Below, piece after piece: positions 7,860-15,459 of a DNA stretch of 20,097 nucleotides. The position numbers and the translations under genes were made by a program. The DNA is from a virus. Position 1 is the stretch's first letter; the number at the start of each line of letters is the position of its first letter. A model generated the notes under the pieces. It was not told the origin of the DNA. It saw only the letters and a program-made list of their open reading frames with translations, and did no database searches. Location of the stretch: the IMG/VR virus record IMGVR_UViG_3300025138_000510, positions 1 to 20,097 of that record. The stretch is one strand, 5' to 3'.

Positions 7860-7887
7860 TTGACAAAGATATAAAGATTATTATATG
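7860..7887 (+). promoter_or_regulatory. Rightward sigma70-like promoter for the SNF2-like gene
   Basis: A perfect -35 box TTGACA (7860-7865), a 16-base spacer and a -10-like TATATG (7882-7887, 4 of 6 matches) predict transcription from about 7894. The -10 box covers the ATG at 7885, so the message would start after it. This favours the in-frame ATG at 7915 as the true start of the SNF2-like gene. Confidence 0.5.
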
Positions 7888-7895
7888 AATGTCAA
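7868..7895 (-). promoter_or_regulatory. Leftward sigma70-like promoter for the replication operon, overlapping the rightward one
   Basis: Read on the minus strand, TTGACA (7895-7890), a 16-base spacer and TATATC (7873-7868, 4 of 6 matches) mirror the rightward promoter almost exactly. The predicted start near 7861 leaves a leader of about 15 bases before the 135-aa gene. A second minus-strand possibility is the perfect TATAAT at 7885-7880, with a weak -35 TTTATT at 7908-7903. Confidence 0.45.
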
Positions 7896-7914
7896 TAGAA
7901 AGAATAAAATAATT

Positions 7915-9372
7915 ATGGAATATAAATTTAAAACAAAACCCTATAAGCATCAATTATCTGCTTTAGAAAAATCTTGGGATAAACAAGAGTTTGCTTATTT
8001 TATGGAAATGGGTACAGGTAAATCTAAAGTATTAGTTGATAATATGGCTATACTTTATGACAAAGGTAAAATAAATGGGGCACTTATTATAGCACCAAAA
8101 GGTGTTTACAACAATTGGTATACTCAAGAAATACCAAATCATTTAGCTAGTCATATACAACCTAAGATGGTATTATGGACAGCTTCATCTTCAAAATCAA
8201 AATTAAAAGAATACGATTCATTATTTGAAACAGGATATGATCTTCATATTTTAATTATGAACGTAGAAGCTTTTAGTACAAAGAAAGGTTTAGATTTTGC
8301 TGGAAAGTTTTTAAGAACTCATAGAACTTTAATGGCAGTTGATGAATCTACAAGTATAAAAACACCAACAGCAAAAAGAACTAAAGCTATTCTTACTTTA
8401 GGTAAACTTGCATATTATAGAAGAATACTTACAGGTTCTCCTGTAACTAAATCACCACTAGATTTATATACTCAATGTGCTTTTTTAAATGAACACTTAC
8501 TTGGGTTTAGTTCTTATTATACATTTAGAAATAGATATGCTACTTTACTAGATCGAAATTTTGGTGGTCGTAAAGTACAAATTGTAGGTGGATATAAGAG
8601 ATTAGATGAATTAGCACAAATATTAAAAGCTTTTTCTGACAGAGTTCTTAAGGAAAATTGTCTAGATCTTCCTCCAAAAATATACATAGAACGACAAGTA
8701 GAACTTACAGAAGAACAAAGCAAAGCCTATGCTACAATGAAATCCGCTGCCCTCGCTACACTAAGAGGTAAAATGGCTACAGCACCTCACGTTTTAACAC
8801 AAATGATGAGATTACATCAAATTACTTGTGGTCATTTAAAGAATGACGACGGCACAACAACTGAAATTAAAAGTAATAGACTTAAAGAATTATTAAAAGT
8901 TTTAGAAGATACTAATGGTAAAGCTATTATTTGGGCTAATTATATTCACGATATAGAGAATATAGTAGAAGCTATTAGTACAGCTAAAAATGAAGACCAA
9001 CAATTAACCTATGGTGCTAAATCAGTAGTACAATATTATGGTGCAACTTCGTCAGAAGATAGAGCCAAGGCTATTGAAAAATTTCAAGATCCTAATTCCG
9101 ATGCCCGATTCTTTGTTGGTAATCCACAGACCGGTGGATATGGTATTACCCTTACAGCTGCAAGTAATGTAATATATTATTCTAATGGTTATGATCTTGA
9201 GAAAAGATTACAATCAGAAGACAGAGCACATAGAATAGGTCAGAAAAAATCTGTAACCTATGTTGATCTTGTAGCAACAAAAACTATTGATGAAAAAATT
9301 AAAAAAGCATTGCGTAAAAAGATTAATATTGCTACAGAAGTTATGGGTGAAGAATTAAGGGATTGGATATGA
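7915..9372 (+). CDS. SNF2-like superfamily 2 helicase/ATPase
   Basis: DNA-dependent ATPase of 485 aa from the chosen start. Superfamily 2 motifs: Walker A GTGKS at 33-37, Ia-like region IIAPKGVYNNW at 58-68, Walker B as DEST at 143-146 in place of the usual DEAH, motif III TGSP at 173-176, motif V at 403-417 (NPQTGGYGITLTAAS), and motif VI QSEDRAHRIGQ at 433-443. The RAHRIGQ signature is typical of SNF2-family enzymes; phage members are thought to serve in replication or recombination. The in-frame ATG at 7885 would add 10 residues (MNVNRKNKII), but it lies inside the proposed -10 box. The conserved part begins at KFKTKPYKHQ, just after the ATG at 7915. It leads a three-gene plus-strand operon divergent from the replication block and is coupled to the next gene by an ATGA overlap. 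Confidence 0.92.
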   Translation: MEYKFKTKPYKHQLSALEKSWDKQEFAYFMEMGTGKSKVLVDNMAILYDKGKINGALIIAPKGVYNNWYTQEIPNHLASHIQPKMVLWTASSSKSKLKEYDSLFETGYDLHILIMNVEAFSTKKGLDFAGKFLRTHRTLMAVDESTSIKTPTAKRTKAILTLGKLAYYRRILTGSPVTKSPLDLYTQCAFLNEHLLGFSSYYTFRNRYATLLDRNFGGRKVQIVGGYKRLDELAQILKAFSDRVLKENCLDLPPKIYIERQVELTEEQSKAYATMKSAALATLRGKMATAPHVLTQMMRLHQITCGHLKNDDGTTTEIKSNRLKELLKVLEDTNGKAIIWANYIHDIENIVEAISTAKNEDQQLTYGAKSVVQYYGATSSEDRAKAIEKFQDPNSDARFFVGNPQTGGYGITLTAASNVIYYSNGYDLEKRLQSEDRAHRIGQKKSVTYVDLVATKTIDEKIKKALRKKINIATEVMGEELRDWI

Positions 9373-9806
9373 TAAATTTTAATCAAAGTGATAGTCACGA
9401 TATAAAAATACAATTAGAATATTTAAATAATAAACCAGAATATCAAGAAGATAACTTAGCAATAACTAATATAAAAACTAAACCTTTTGATTTTTGGAAT
9501 AAAAGTAAAATTATTGAATTTAAAAAAAGAAACTGTGAACACAATAGATTTCCTGATTTTATTTTACAAGAAGATAAATTAAGAATTAATACTGAAATAG
9601 CAAATAAACACAATATAACTTTTTTATATCAAAATAAATTTAGTAATGGTAAAGTTTGGGAATGGAACATAAGTAAAATGACAAAAGAAAATACTTTACC
9701 AAAACCTATTGTTAAAGAAATGAATCACTATACTTATGTAGATAATCAACAAAAAGTTCCTAAAAAAGTTTATATGTTAACTTTAGCTATGGGATATGAA
9801 ATTTAA
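9369..9806 (+). CDS. Possible PD-(D/E)xK-type nuclease-like protein, 145 aa
   Basis: The start ATG overlaps the stop of the SNF2-like gene (ATGA) and has an AAGGG ribosome binding site about 7 bases upstream; this is preferred to a TTG two codons earlier. The protein has D41 followed by E50-F-K52 (KSKIIEFKKRN), then a helix-strand run with LYQNKFSNGKVWEWNIS at 86-102 and a C-terminal VPKKVYMLTL. From memory this order (acidic residue, ExK strand, then strand with FxDGxxxxW) resembles small phage nuclease-like proteins of the PD-(D/E)xK type. It is basic and rich in Asn and Lys. Nuclease and SNF2/DEAD helicase pairs are common in phage replication modules, which fits. The fold call is tentative. 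Confidence 0.45.
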   Translation: MINFNQSDSHDIKIQLEYLNNKPEYQEDNLAITNIKTKPFDFWNKSKIIEFKKRNCEHNRFPDFILQEDKLRINTEIANKHNITFLYQNKFSNGKVWEWNISKMTKENTLPKPIVKEMNHYTYVDNQQKVPKKVYMLTLAMGYEI

Positions 9807-9864
9807 TTAAATGAAACCCATAATGATCACCTTGTTATATTTAACATTTGGTGGAGACATTAAA

Positions 9865-10026
9865 ATGGATACGTTTGAAATACAAAGCAGCTGTAGTAGT
9901 TGGTTTCATCAAAACGTAAAAGTACACGAAACTAAAAAGAAAGCTTTTATGAAAAATTTATATTACCATAAATACAAAGGTAAAAAAGTTATTGGTTATA
10001 TTTGTGGAGATGAACCACCACAATAA
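9865..10026 (+). CDS. Small basic protein of unknown function, 53 aa
   Basis: The frame is open from an ATG at 9811, but the ATG at 9865 has a clear GGTGGAG ribosome binding site 8 bases upstream, whereas 9811 has none, so the shorter form is given. The protein has two cysteines near the N-terminus (SSCSSW), a basic middle (ETKKKAFMKNLYYHKYKGKK) and an acidic end (GDEPPQ) after a third cysteine (YICG). No family was recognised. It ends the plus-strand operon. Its TAA is directly followed by the TAA of the opposing SpeD-like gene, with no base between them. Small basic last genes of this kind may act on host proteins or DNA, but this is speculation. Confidence 0.6.
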   Translation: MDTFEIQSSCSSWFHQNVKVHETKKKAFMKNLYYHKYKGKKVIGYICGDEPPQ

Positions 10027-10404
10027 TTAAATATCCTGTAATCCCGTTTCACGATTCAAGTATTTGTATTCTATTTTATGAACATCAAAGTCTTTCATAA
10101 TCTTATTACAAATATCTGTAGGACTAAAATCACCACAACTATAAACATCTAATTGCATTAACGCAGGCTTTGGTTCGTCCCAAATATGCATAGCAATGTG
10201 TGATGTTTCTATAATAGCAACAGCTGTGATACCTCGGTTGCCAGGCATATTACAATATTTTACATAAGGACCCATAAAGACCTTCATTTCAATGGATTCT
10301 ATAAAACCCATCATCCAATCTTTTAGCCAATCTTCATCTGTTGGTGGTTTACTAGCTTCAGCACGAATAATTAAGTGCTTATGCACCAACAAACTATTTT
10401 TCAT
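10027..10404 (-). CDS. speD: SpeD-family pyruvoyl-dependent decarboxylase homologue (AdoMetDC-like)
   Basis: At 125 aa it has the length of bacterial class 1b S-adenosylmethionine decarboxylase proenzymes, which cleave themselves to form a pyruvoyl group and supply aminopropyl groups for spermidine. The core is present: S68 in ETSHIAMHIW (the self-cleavage serine), H73, and C90 in DVYSCGDF. These match Ser63, His68 and Cys83 of the Thermotoga enzyme, though the Ser-to-Cys distance here is 22 instead of 20. The residue before the serine is Thr where the known enzymes have Glu. It may make polyamines during infection as an auxiliary metabolic gene; some SpeD homologues instead decarboxylate arginine or ornithine, so the substrate is uncertain. 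It is the last gene of the virion/lysis operon, 4 bases after the lysin. Confidence 0.85.
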   Translation of the reverse strand: MKNSLLVHKHLIIRAEASKPPTDEDWLKDWMMGFIESIEMKVFMGPYVKYCNMPGNRGITAVAIIETSHIAMHIWDEPKPALMQLDVYSCGDFSPTDICNKIMKDFDVHKIEYKYLNRETGLQDI

Positions 10405-10408
10405 AAAG

Positions 10409-10894
10409 CTAACTTACAACTTTGCCGTCTTTCCATTTCATATCTGGAAGACCGTTTTCATATTTTTTACCGTCGTATGTTAAAACTTGTTTTCTGTTAG
10501 CACCATTTTCATTATAGCTAACGTGTACCCAACCACCTGCTGGATCTTCTGGGTCATAGTATTCTAAAATTAATTGATCAAAGTCTACGTTGTTTTGTAG
10601 CCAGTAAGCAATCTTAATATTAGGTATAGATGCTATTTCTAGGTCTACGGCTTGGCCGAGCGCGTGCTGCGATGTCTTTTTGCTACCGATCGCTTCACAC
10701 AATTCTTCGCTACGATATCCGCTGGTAATTGTAATTGGTAAATCAAAATGTGCTCGTAGTGGTTCTAAAATTTTATAACAAACGTTTTCTAAATTTTTTA
10801 TATCTCCAGCTCCAGGTTTATTATCTATACCCTTACGTGTCGCTGTCATCGATTTGGTCATCTCCTCAAGTTTGAAGTGTTTTGAAAGTTGCAT
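10409..10894 (-). CDS. Endolysin, M15 family peptidase (D-Ala-D-Ala carboxypeptidase-like)
   Basis: Peptidoglycan peptidase of 161 aa that should cut peptide bonds in the host wall during lysis. The M15A zinc-site motif is clear: S75, H77, G80, A82 and D84 in SQHALGQAVD, with the third ligand H124 in GWVHVSYN. SGYRSEEL at 58-65 is also typical. There is no signal peptide or wall-binding domain, so it would need a holin to reach the wall. The frame extends 24 codons further upstream, but the ATG at 10894 has a strong AGGAGA ribosome binding site that overlaps the stop of the holin-like gene, and the protein from here begins at the family's normal start (MQLSKHFKLEEMTKS). Holin-like gene, lysin and SpeD-like gene follow each other within a few bases. 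Confidence 0.92.
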   Translation of the reverse strand: MQLSKHFKLEEMTKSMTATRKGIDNKPGAGDIKNLENVCYKILEPLRAHFDLPITITSGYRSEELCEAIGSKKTSQHALGQAVDLEIASIPNIKIAYWLQNNVDFDQLILEYYDPEDPAGGWVHVSYNENGANRKQVLTYDGKKYENGLPDMKWKDGKVVS

Positions 10895-10902
10895 ATTTTC
10901 TC

Positions 10903-11097
10903 CTAGTTGATTATTTTTTCTAAAGCAAAGAGTACTGCTGATCCCGCAACAGTTAAAAGAACCCAATAGATCTTGTCTATCTTACCGCCCAATTTTTCTA
11001 CATCTTCGTGCACGTGTTTTAAATTTTTTTTAACGCCGGATATATGTCCGTATAAAGATAAAATATGTTCTCGTGTAGTTTTGGGTTCTATTGCCAT
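10903..11097 (-). CDS. Holin-like small membrane protein, XhlA-type layout, 64 aa
   Basis: The protein has a polar, helical N-terminal part (about residues 8-43, with LKHVHEDVEKLGGKIDK) and one C-terminal membrane segment at 44-59 (YWVLLTVAGSAVLFAL), then a short basic end. This is the layout of haemolysin XhlA-like phage lysis proteins, which place a coiled coil in the cytoplasm and anchor in the inner membrane. Its place directly before the M15 endolysin supports a holin or holin-helper role. No second membrane segment is present, so it may instead be a helper, with the true holin elsewhere. The ATG lies 2 bases after the stop of the 1448-aa gene and has no clear ribosome binding site. Confidence 0.72.
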   Translation of the reverse strand: MAIEPKTTREHILSLYGHISGVKKNLKHVHEDVEKLGGKIDKIYWVLLTVAGSAVLFALEKIIN

Positions 11098-11099
11098 AA

Positions 11100-14000
11100 T
11101 TAGCTAAAGGTTATTTCGTCTCGATCATTAAACAATTGTTGTCCTCTGACCGCGGTTGTTGCTTGGTTATTGATATTTACAGGATTTAGTATAGGTGTTT
11201 TTCCTGCTGCAGACGCATTAGATGGAGGTAATTTTAATGGTTGAATAGGAGTTAAATTTTGTGGTTCTGATTCTATTTGTCTGTAAAAAGATACATTACC
11301 ATCTTCTAAACTAATTCTTCTATTACTATTTATTAAATCATTAACTTCAGGTAAAGCTTTGAAATATGGATTAGGTAAATCCACACCTTCTTTTTTATTA
11401 AGATCTCTGTTTATTTCTGAAACTTTATTAACAAAAAAATTATTAGGTCTACTTGGAGTAAATACTCCTTGAAATAAATTATTTAAAGTATCTTTGTCAA
11501 TACCTTTTCTAGATACTGTTTTTCTTATTTCATATTCTGGTGTACCTAAAGCTCTAGCTGCTTTAATATTTGCATACATTTCTTTCATTGTATTAAATTT
11601 TCTTGATTCAGCATATTTATATCTATCAATAATATCTTCTGCATCTACTCTTCCTCCTCTTAACAAAGGAGCAATAAATAAATTATTATCTTTTTTTAGA
11701 TCAGAACCAAATCGAGTTGTCATATAAACTAAAGATTTAGAAGGATCTACAGTTATTTCTCTACCTCCCCATAGTCCAGGTAATTCATCTGATAAATTAT
11801 ATAAATTACCATACTTATCTGTAGTACCTGTTGCAGCTTGACTTAATCTTTTCATTTGTGAAATAGAACCAGGTGATAAAGATTTACCTACGTGTAACAT
11901 ACCTTTTCCAATTTTAACCATAGTCTCATCTTTTTCGCTCCATATTCTTCTACCTGATCTTCCGTAACCTCTTCTAAAAGTAGAATCAATTAATGCTTCA
12001 GTAAAAATAGATTCTGTTGCATAAGGTTTTAATATCTCTGTGCTACTTTCAATCATACCTTCTCCTAATGATTTCATTAAAGATTCTCTGTTGTTATTAC
12101 CTTCACCTAATTGTGTAACGATTGCATTAAAAGGTCGAATTAAAGTATCATATGCATTCATATAACTAAAATCAATATATTTTAGATTACCATTTTCATC
12201 TCTACCAGTAGGTAAAAGTGTAGAATTTTGTGACCATTCAGGTACAAATTTTCTTAAAGCATCCATCTCTTTATCAGTTACATCATTTTTAGCTTTAAAC
12301 ATTTCAACTAATCCATAAGGAATACCACCCACTGTTGCTCCAAAACTAAATAATCTTTTTTGTCCAAGACCTACTAATTCTGGAATACCACTAGTCATTT
12401 CATCTATAGATCTTTGTAAAATATTATTACCTGTTCTCATAATTTCTAATGGAAATGCTATGAAATTTCCAAAAGGAGTTTGTCTTAATGCCCTACCTGT
12501 TCTACCAATGTATGCATAGTTCGGTACTTGGTTTCTCGTTAAGTTACCTGCTACTTCGTTTAAAAAATTTTCATAAATTTCTTGATTATTAATACCACTT
12601 CTAATGTAATCCATTCTTGGTGCACTTTTAATAAAGTAATCTGCAATAGCTTGACCATTGTCTCCTAATGCTTTTATAGCTTCGGGATCTCTATCTAAAA
12701 TTTTTAAAATGTTATCACTATTTAAACCTAATTTTTTAGCAAGACCAGAGTATCTATTTTTCTCAAGGCTCCAATTAATTATTTTCCAAAAATCATCTTC
12801 AGCTACATATGCATCTTGTAATTTAGCATATGTTTTTAACAAACCTTTTTTTGTTCTATCTGTTATAGTTTTAGGAAGTTTATTATATAAACCTCTTTCA
12901 ACCGCAGCTGGATCTTTTATAATATCTCCTATTAATCTTTTAGTTTCTCCAGACTGAACTTGTGAATCTACTACTCCAACTTTTAATAAAGTTTGAGTTA
13001 GAGCTTCATCATCTTTGCTTAATGTTCCAAAAATTCTTTTACCTGTAAGATTGTAAGCTTGTTTTACAGCTCCTGATCCACCCAATGATTGAGGTAATAA
13101 TAATTTAATATCCCCATAATTTGGAAACGCTGCACCATTGGCAGCTACAAACGCTCCTGCGCTTAATAAGTTTCTAACGTGTGTTAATGGAGAAAGAATT
13201 GTTTTTGCAATTTGTGAACCTGCTTTTGGAGCAAGAACTGCATATTTATAAAAAGTACCCACACTACTTTTATTTAACCAATCACTTGTTACATCTAAAA
13301 TTTGATCATAGGTAGGAGCTTTTATGTATTTGCCATCTAAAGGTGTTGGTACATTAGTAGTATTTACATATTGTTTATATTTATTAGTATTAGATAATTC
13401 AGCCATAGCTTCTTTATTGGCTTTAGTTAATTGTTCATTAAGTTCAAATAATTCTTTTTGTCCAGCTGGACCTGCCTCTATTAATTGAGCTCTTCTGGCT
13501 GTGGCCATTTCTCTACTGAAACCATATTTACTTTTTAAGATTGCATCTTCTACTTGATCTACAGATTTTATAAAACCATTTGGACCAGAACCTTGTCTAG
13601 CAATACTGTTTAAATAATCTAAGGTATAATTTAAATTAGCTTGCTTTCCTACTGTTGCAAAAAAAGTATATGAAGGATCTTTAATCACTCCAAATAATTC
13701 TTCTTGCCAAGGATTTAATACTTTATTTTTTAAAATAGAATTATCTATTCTTACATTTTTTAAATCTTCTGCACCTACATTTGAATTTTTTAAATCATAA
13801 GGAGTAACTTCATCATTAGCTATTTTTGATGCAAATTTTCTAACTTCTTCATCTGCTTCTTTTAGAATAGTATCTGAATCAATTGGTCTTCCTGTGCTTT
13901 GAAGCTCTTCAATTCTATACTTTACATATTTTTCTTTACTTCTTTCTATAACTTCTTCAGTAGGTTTATATTTATTAAACCCTAATAAACCTTTTGTTTC

Positions 14001-15446
14001 AAATCCTTCATAAACTCTTGTAGTATATCTTCCAAAATTATCTGTAATAGCTTTAGCAGTTGTTTCATCTATGTTTTGTAAATACAATTTACTTGACATA
14101 TTATCAATAGATAGTCTTGCATTGATAATTGCGTTTCTTAATTTTATAGAATCTCCACCAACACTTTTAACTTTGTTTAAAATTTTTTTAAATGCATCAG
14201 ATTCTTCACCAATTTTTACATAATCATCTATAGTAAAAGCTCCTCTAGTTGAAATTTTTTTAGATAGTTCTTCTACATTAGGTACTCTACTTTCTAAAAT
14301 TTGTTTTTTAGAATTAACTTCTAATAGTTTTTTATTCATAACTTCATCACTAATAGATTTTCCACTATCTAGTTCTCTACCTAAATCAACTAATTCTTCT
14401 TCTAATTGTTTAAACTCTTTAACTGCACTTAGTTCTTCAGCTACTCTTGTTTTAGATTTTGGATCTATAAGTCTTTGAGAGTTTTGACTAGTAGGACTTA
14501 CAATTTCTTGTAAGTCTGTTCTAAATATTTCTTGACCTGTTCTCTTTTCATTTATACCTTTTCTTGTATTTAAATATTGATCATAAAATTCATCACCCAA
14601 ATTTTTAAGACTTGTGTCTATTTCTTTTACAGTATTAGTGGCTGCAATGTTTGCACCTTTTTTCATACCATCAAAATATTCTTTGCTTTCAAAAGTACCT
14701 CTAGGACCTGCTCCTTTAGCAGACATTCCAAACTCTCCAAATTTTTCAAAGTTTTGTTGAATAGCATTTGATGAGTATTCATCTAATACTTTATCTCCTG
14801 AACCTCTTAATGCTTTAATTCCTTTTCCTGCACCAATAATACCTAAATTAAATAAAGCACCTTCAGTACCAAACTTTAATCTATTTTTTAATTTTCTGTA
14901 TGCATCTTGTCTACCACTTTCTTTTTCTTCTTTATCCATCATAGTAATAGCATAAGGTTCTAAGGACGTACCTCTAGCCATATCAGCAAAAGTGCCAATG
15001 TCTTCATCAGCTACTAATGCCTCTCCAATGCCAGCACCCACTACACCTCCTGCAGTAGGGCTCATAATCTTAGACCCTATCTTACCCATACTCATATACT
15101 TACTACCTTTTTTAGCTTGTAATGCTCTTGTCGCTAATTGAGATCCTATCTTATAACCTTGAACAGCAGGTATACCTATCTGTGTTAATGCTTGAGTAAT
15201 TTTACCTATGGTTCTTGCTTCAGCTTCATCGTCAAAGGGATTGACGTCATCAAACCATTTCTCTACACTTTTAGCTGTATTAGTGTCTCCTATTAAATCA
15301 AATAGTTCTGCACCTAATGATACAAAACCTTTTGGTATATTCCAAAGACCTGTGGCTACACCAGCAAGTGCTGATTCAAAAAAGCCAACTTCTTCGTCTT
15401 TTTCTTTTTGTTTTGATTCTTCTAAACTTAATGGAGTAATAGGCAT
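11100..15446 (-). CDS. Giant virion protein, probable internal/DNA-ejection protein, 1448 aa
   Basis: By far the largest gene. The N-terminal part has short amphipathic and Gly/Ala-rich hydrophobic stretches (about 24-55; 131-143, AGGVVGAGIGEAL; 195-210, EGALFNLGIIGAGKG) that could insert in a membrane. A long, charged helical region follows at about 300-700. Two conserved-looking segments stand out: SPLTHVRNLLSAG at about 752-764 and RQTPFGNFIAFPLEIMRT at about 988-1005. These recall domains such as LPD38 in large polyvalent phage proteins; this is from memory. The C-terminus is polar and rich in Pro/Asn. Size, helical content and position between virion genes and lysis genes match the large internal core proteins of podoviruses, which are ejected with the DNA. 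No lysozyme motif was found. It has a good AGGAG ribosome binding site. Confidence 0.72.
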   Translation of the reverse strand: MPITPLSLEESKQKEKDEEVGFFESALAGVATGLWNIPKGFVSLGAELFDLIGDTNTAKSVEKWFDDVNPFDDEAEARTIGKITQALTQIGIPAVQGYKIGSQLATRALQAKKGSKYMSMGKIGSKIMSPTAGGVVGAGIGEALVADEDIGTFADMARGTSLEPYAITMMDKEEKESGRQDAYRKLKNRLKFGTEGALFNLGIIGAGKGIKALRGSGDKVLDEYSSNAIQQNFEKFGEFGMSAKGAGPRGTFESKEYFDGMKKGANIAATNTVKEIDTSLKNLGDEFYDQYLNTRKGINEKRTGQEIFRTDLQEIVSPTSQNSQRLIDPKSKTRVAEELSAVKEFKQLEEELVDLGRELDSGKSISDEVMNKKLLEVNSKKQILESRVPNVEELSKKISTRGAFTIDDYVKIGEESDAFKKILNKVKSVGGDSIKLRNAIINARLSIDNMSSKLYLQNIDETTAKAITDNFGRYTTRVYEGFETKGLLGFNKYKPTEEVIERSKEKYVKYRIEELQSTGRPIDSDTILKEADEEVRKFASKIANDEVTPYDLKNSNVGAEDLKNVRIDNSILKNKVLNPWQEELFGVIKDPSYTFFATVGKQANLNYTLDYLNSIARQGSGPNGFIKSVDQVEDAILKSKYGFSREMATARRAQLIEAGPAGQKELFELNEQLTKANKEAMAELSNTNKYKQYVNTTNVPTPLDGKYIKAPTYDQILDVTSDWLNKSSVGTFYKYAVLAPKAGSQIAKTILSPLTHVRNLLSAGAFVAANGAAFPNYGDIKLLLPQSLGGSGAVKQAYNLTGKRIFGTLSKDDEALTQTLLKVGVVDSQVQSGETKRLIGDIIKDPAAVERGLYNKLPKTITDRTKKGLLKTYAKLQDAYVAEDDFWKIINWSLEKNRYSGLAKKLGLNSDNILKILDRDPEAIKALGDNGQAIADYFIKSAPRMDYIRSGINNQEIYENFLNEVAGNLTRNQVPNYAYIGRTGRALRQTPFGNFIAFPLEIMRTGNNILQRSIDEMTSGIPELVGLGQKRLFSFGATVGGIPYGLVEMFKAKNDVTDKEMDALRKFVPEWSQNSTLLPTGRDENGNLKYIDFSYMNAYDTLIRPFNAIVTQLGEGNNNRESLMKSLGEGMIESSTEILKPYATESIFTEALIDSTFRRGYGRSGRRIWSEKDETMVKIGKGMLHVGKSLSPGSISQMKRLSQAATGTTDKYGNLYNLSDELPGLWGGREITVDPSKSLVYMTTRFGSDLKKDNNLFIAPLLRGGRVDAEDIIDRYKYAESRKFNTMKEMYANIKAARALGTPEYEIRKTVSRKGIDKDTLNNLFQGVFTPSRPNNFFVNKVSEINRDLNKKEGVDLPNPYFKALPEVNDLINSNRRISLEDGNVSFYRQIESEPQNLTPIQPLKLPPSNASAAGKTPILNPVNINNQATTAVRGQQLFNDRDEITFS

Positions 15447-15459
15447 TTATGCTCCTTTG

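Noticed and set aside
9811-9864. Upstream extension of the 53-aa gene (ATG at 9811).
   Set aside because: It has no ribosome binding site, while the ATG at 9865 has a strong one. The extra residues look like translated leader.
10895-10966. 24-codon upstream extension of the M15 lysin, with three cysteines.
   Set aside because: It overlaps the holin-like gene, lacks family similarity and competes with a clear ribosome binding site and start at 10894.
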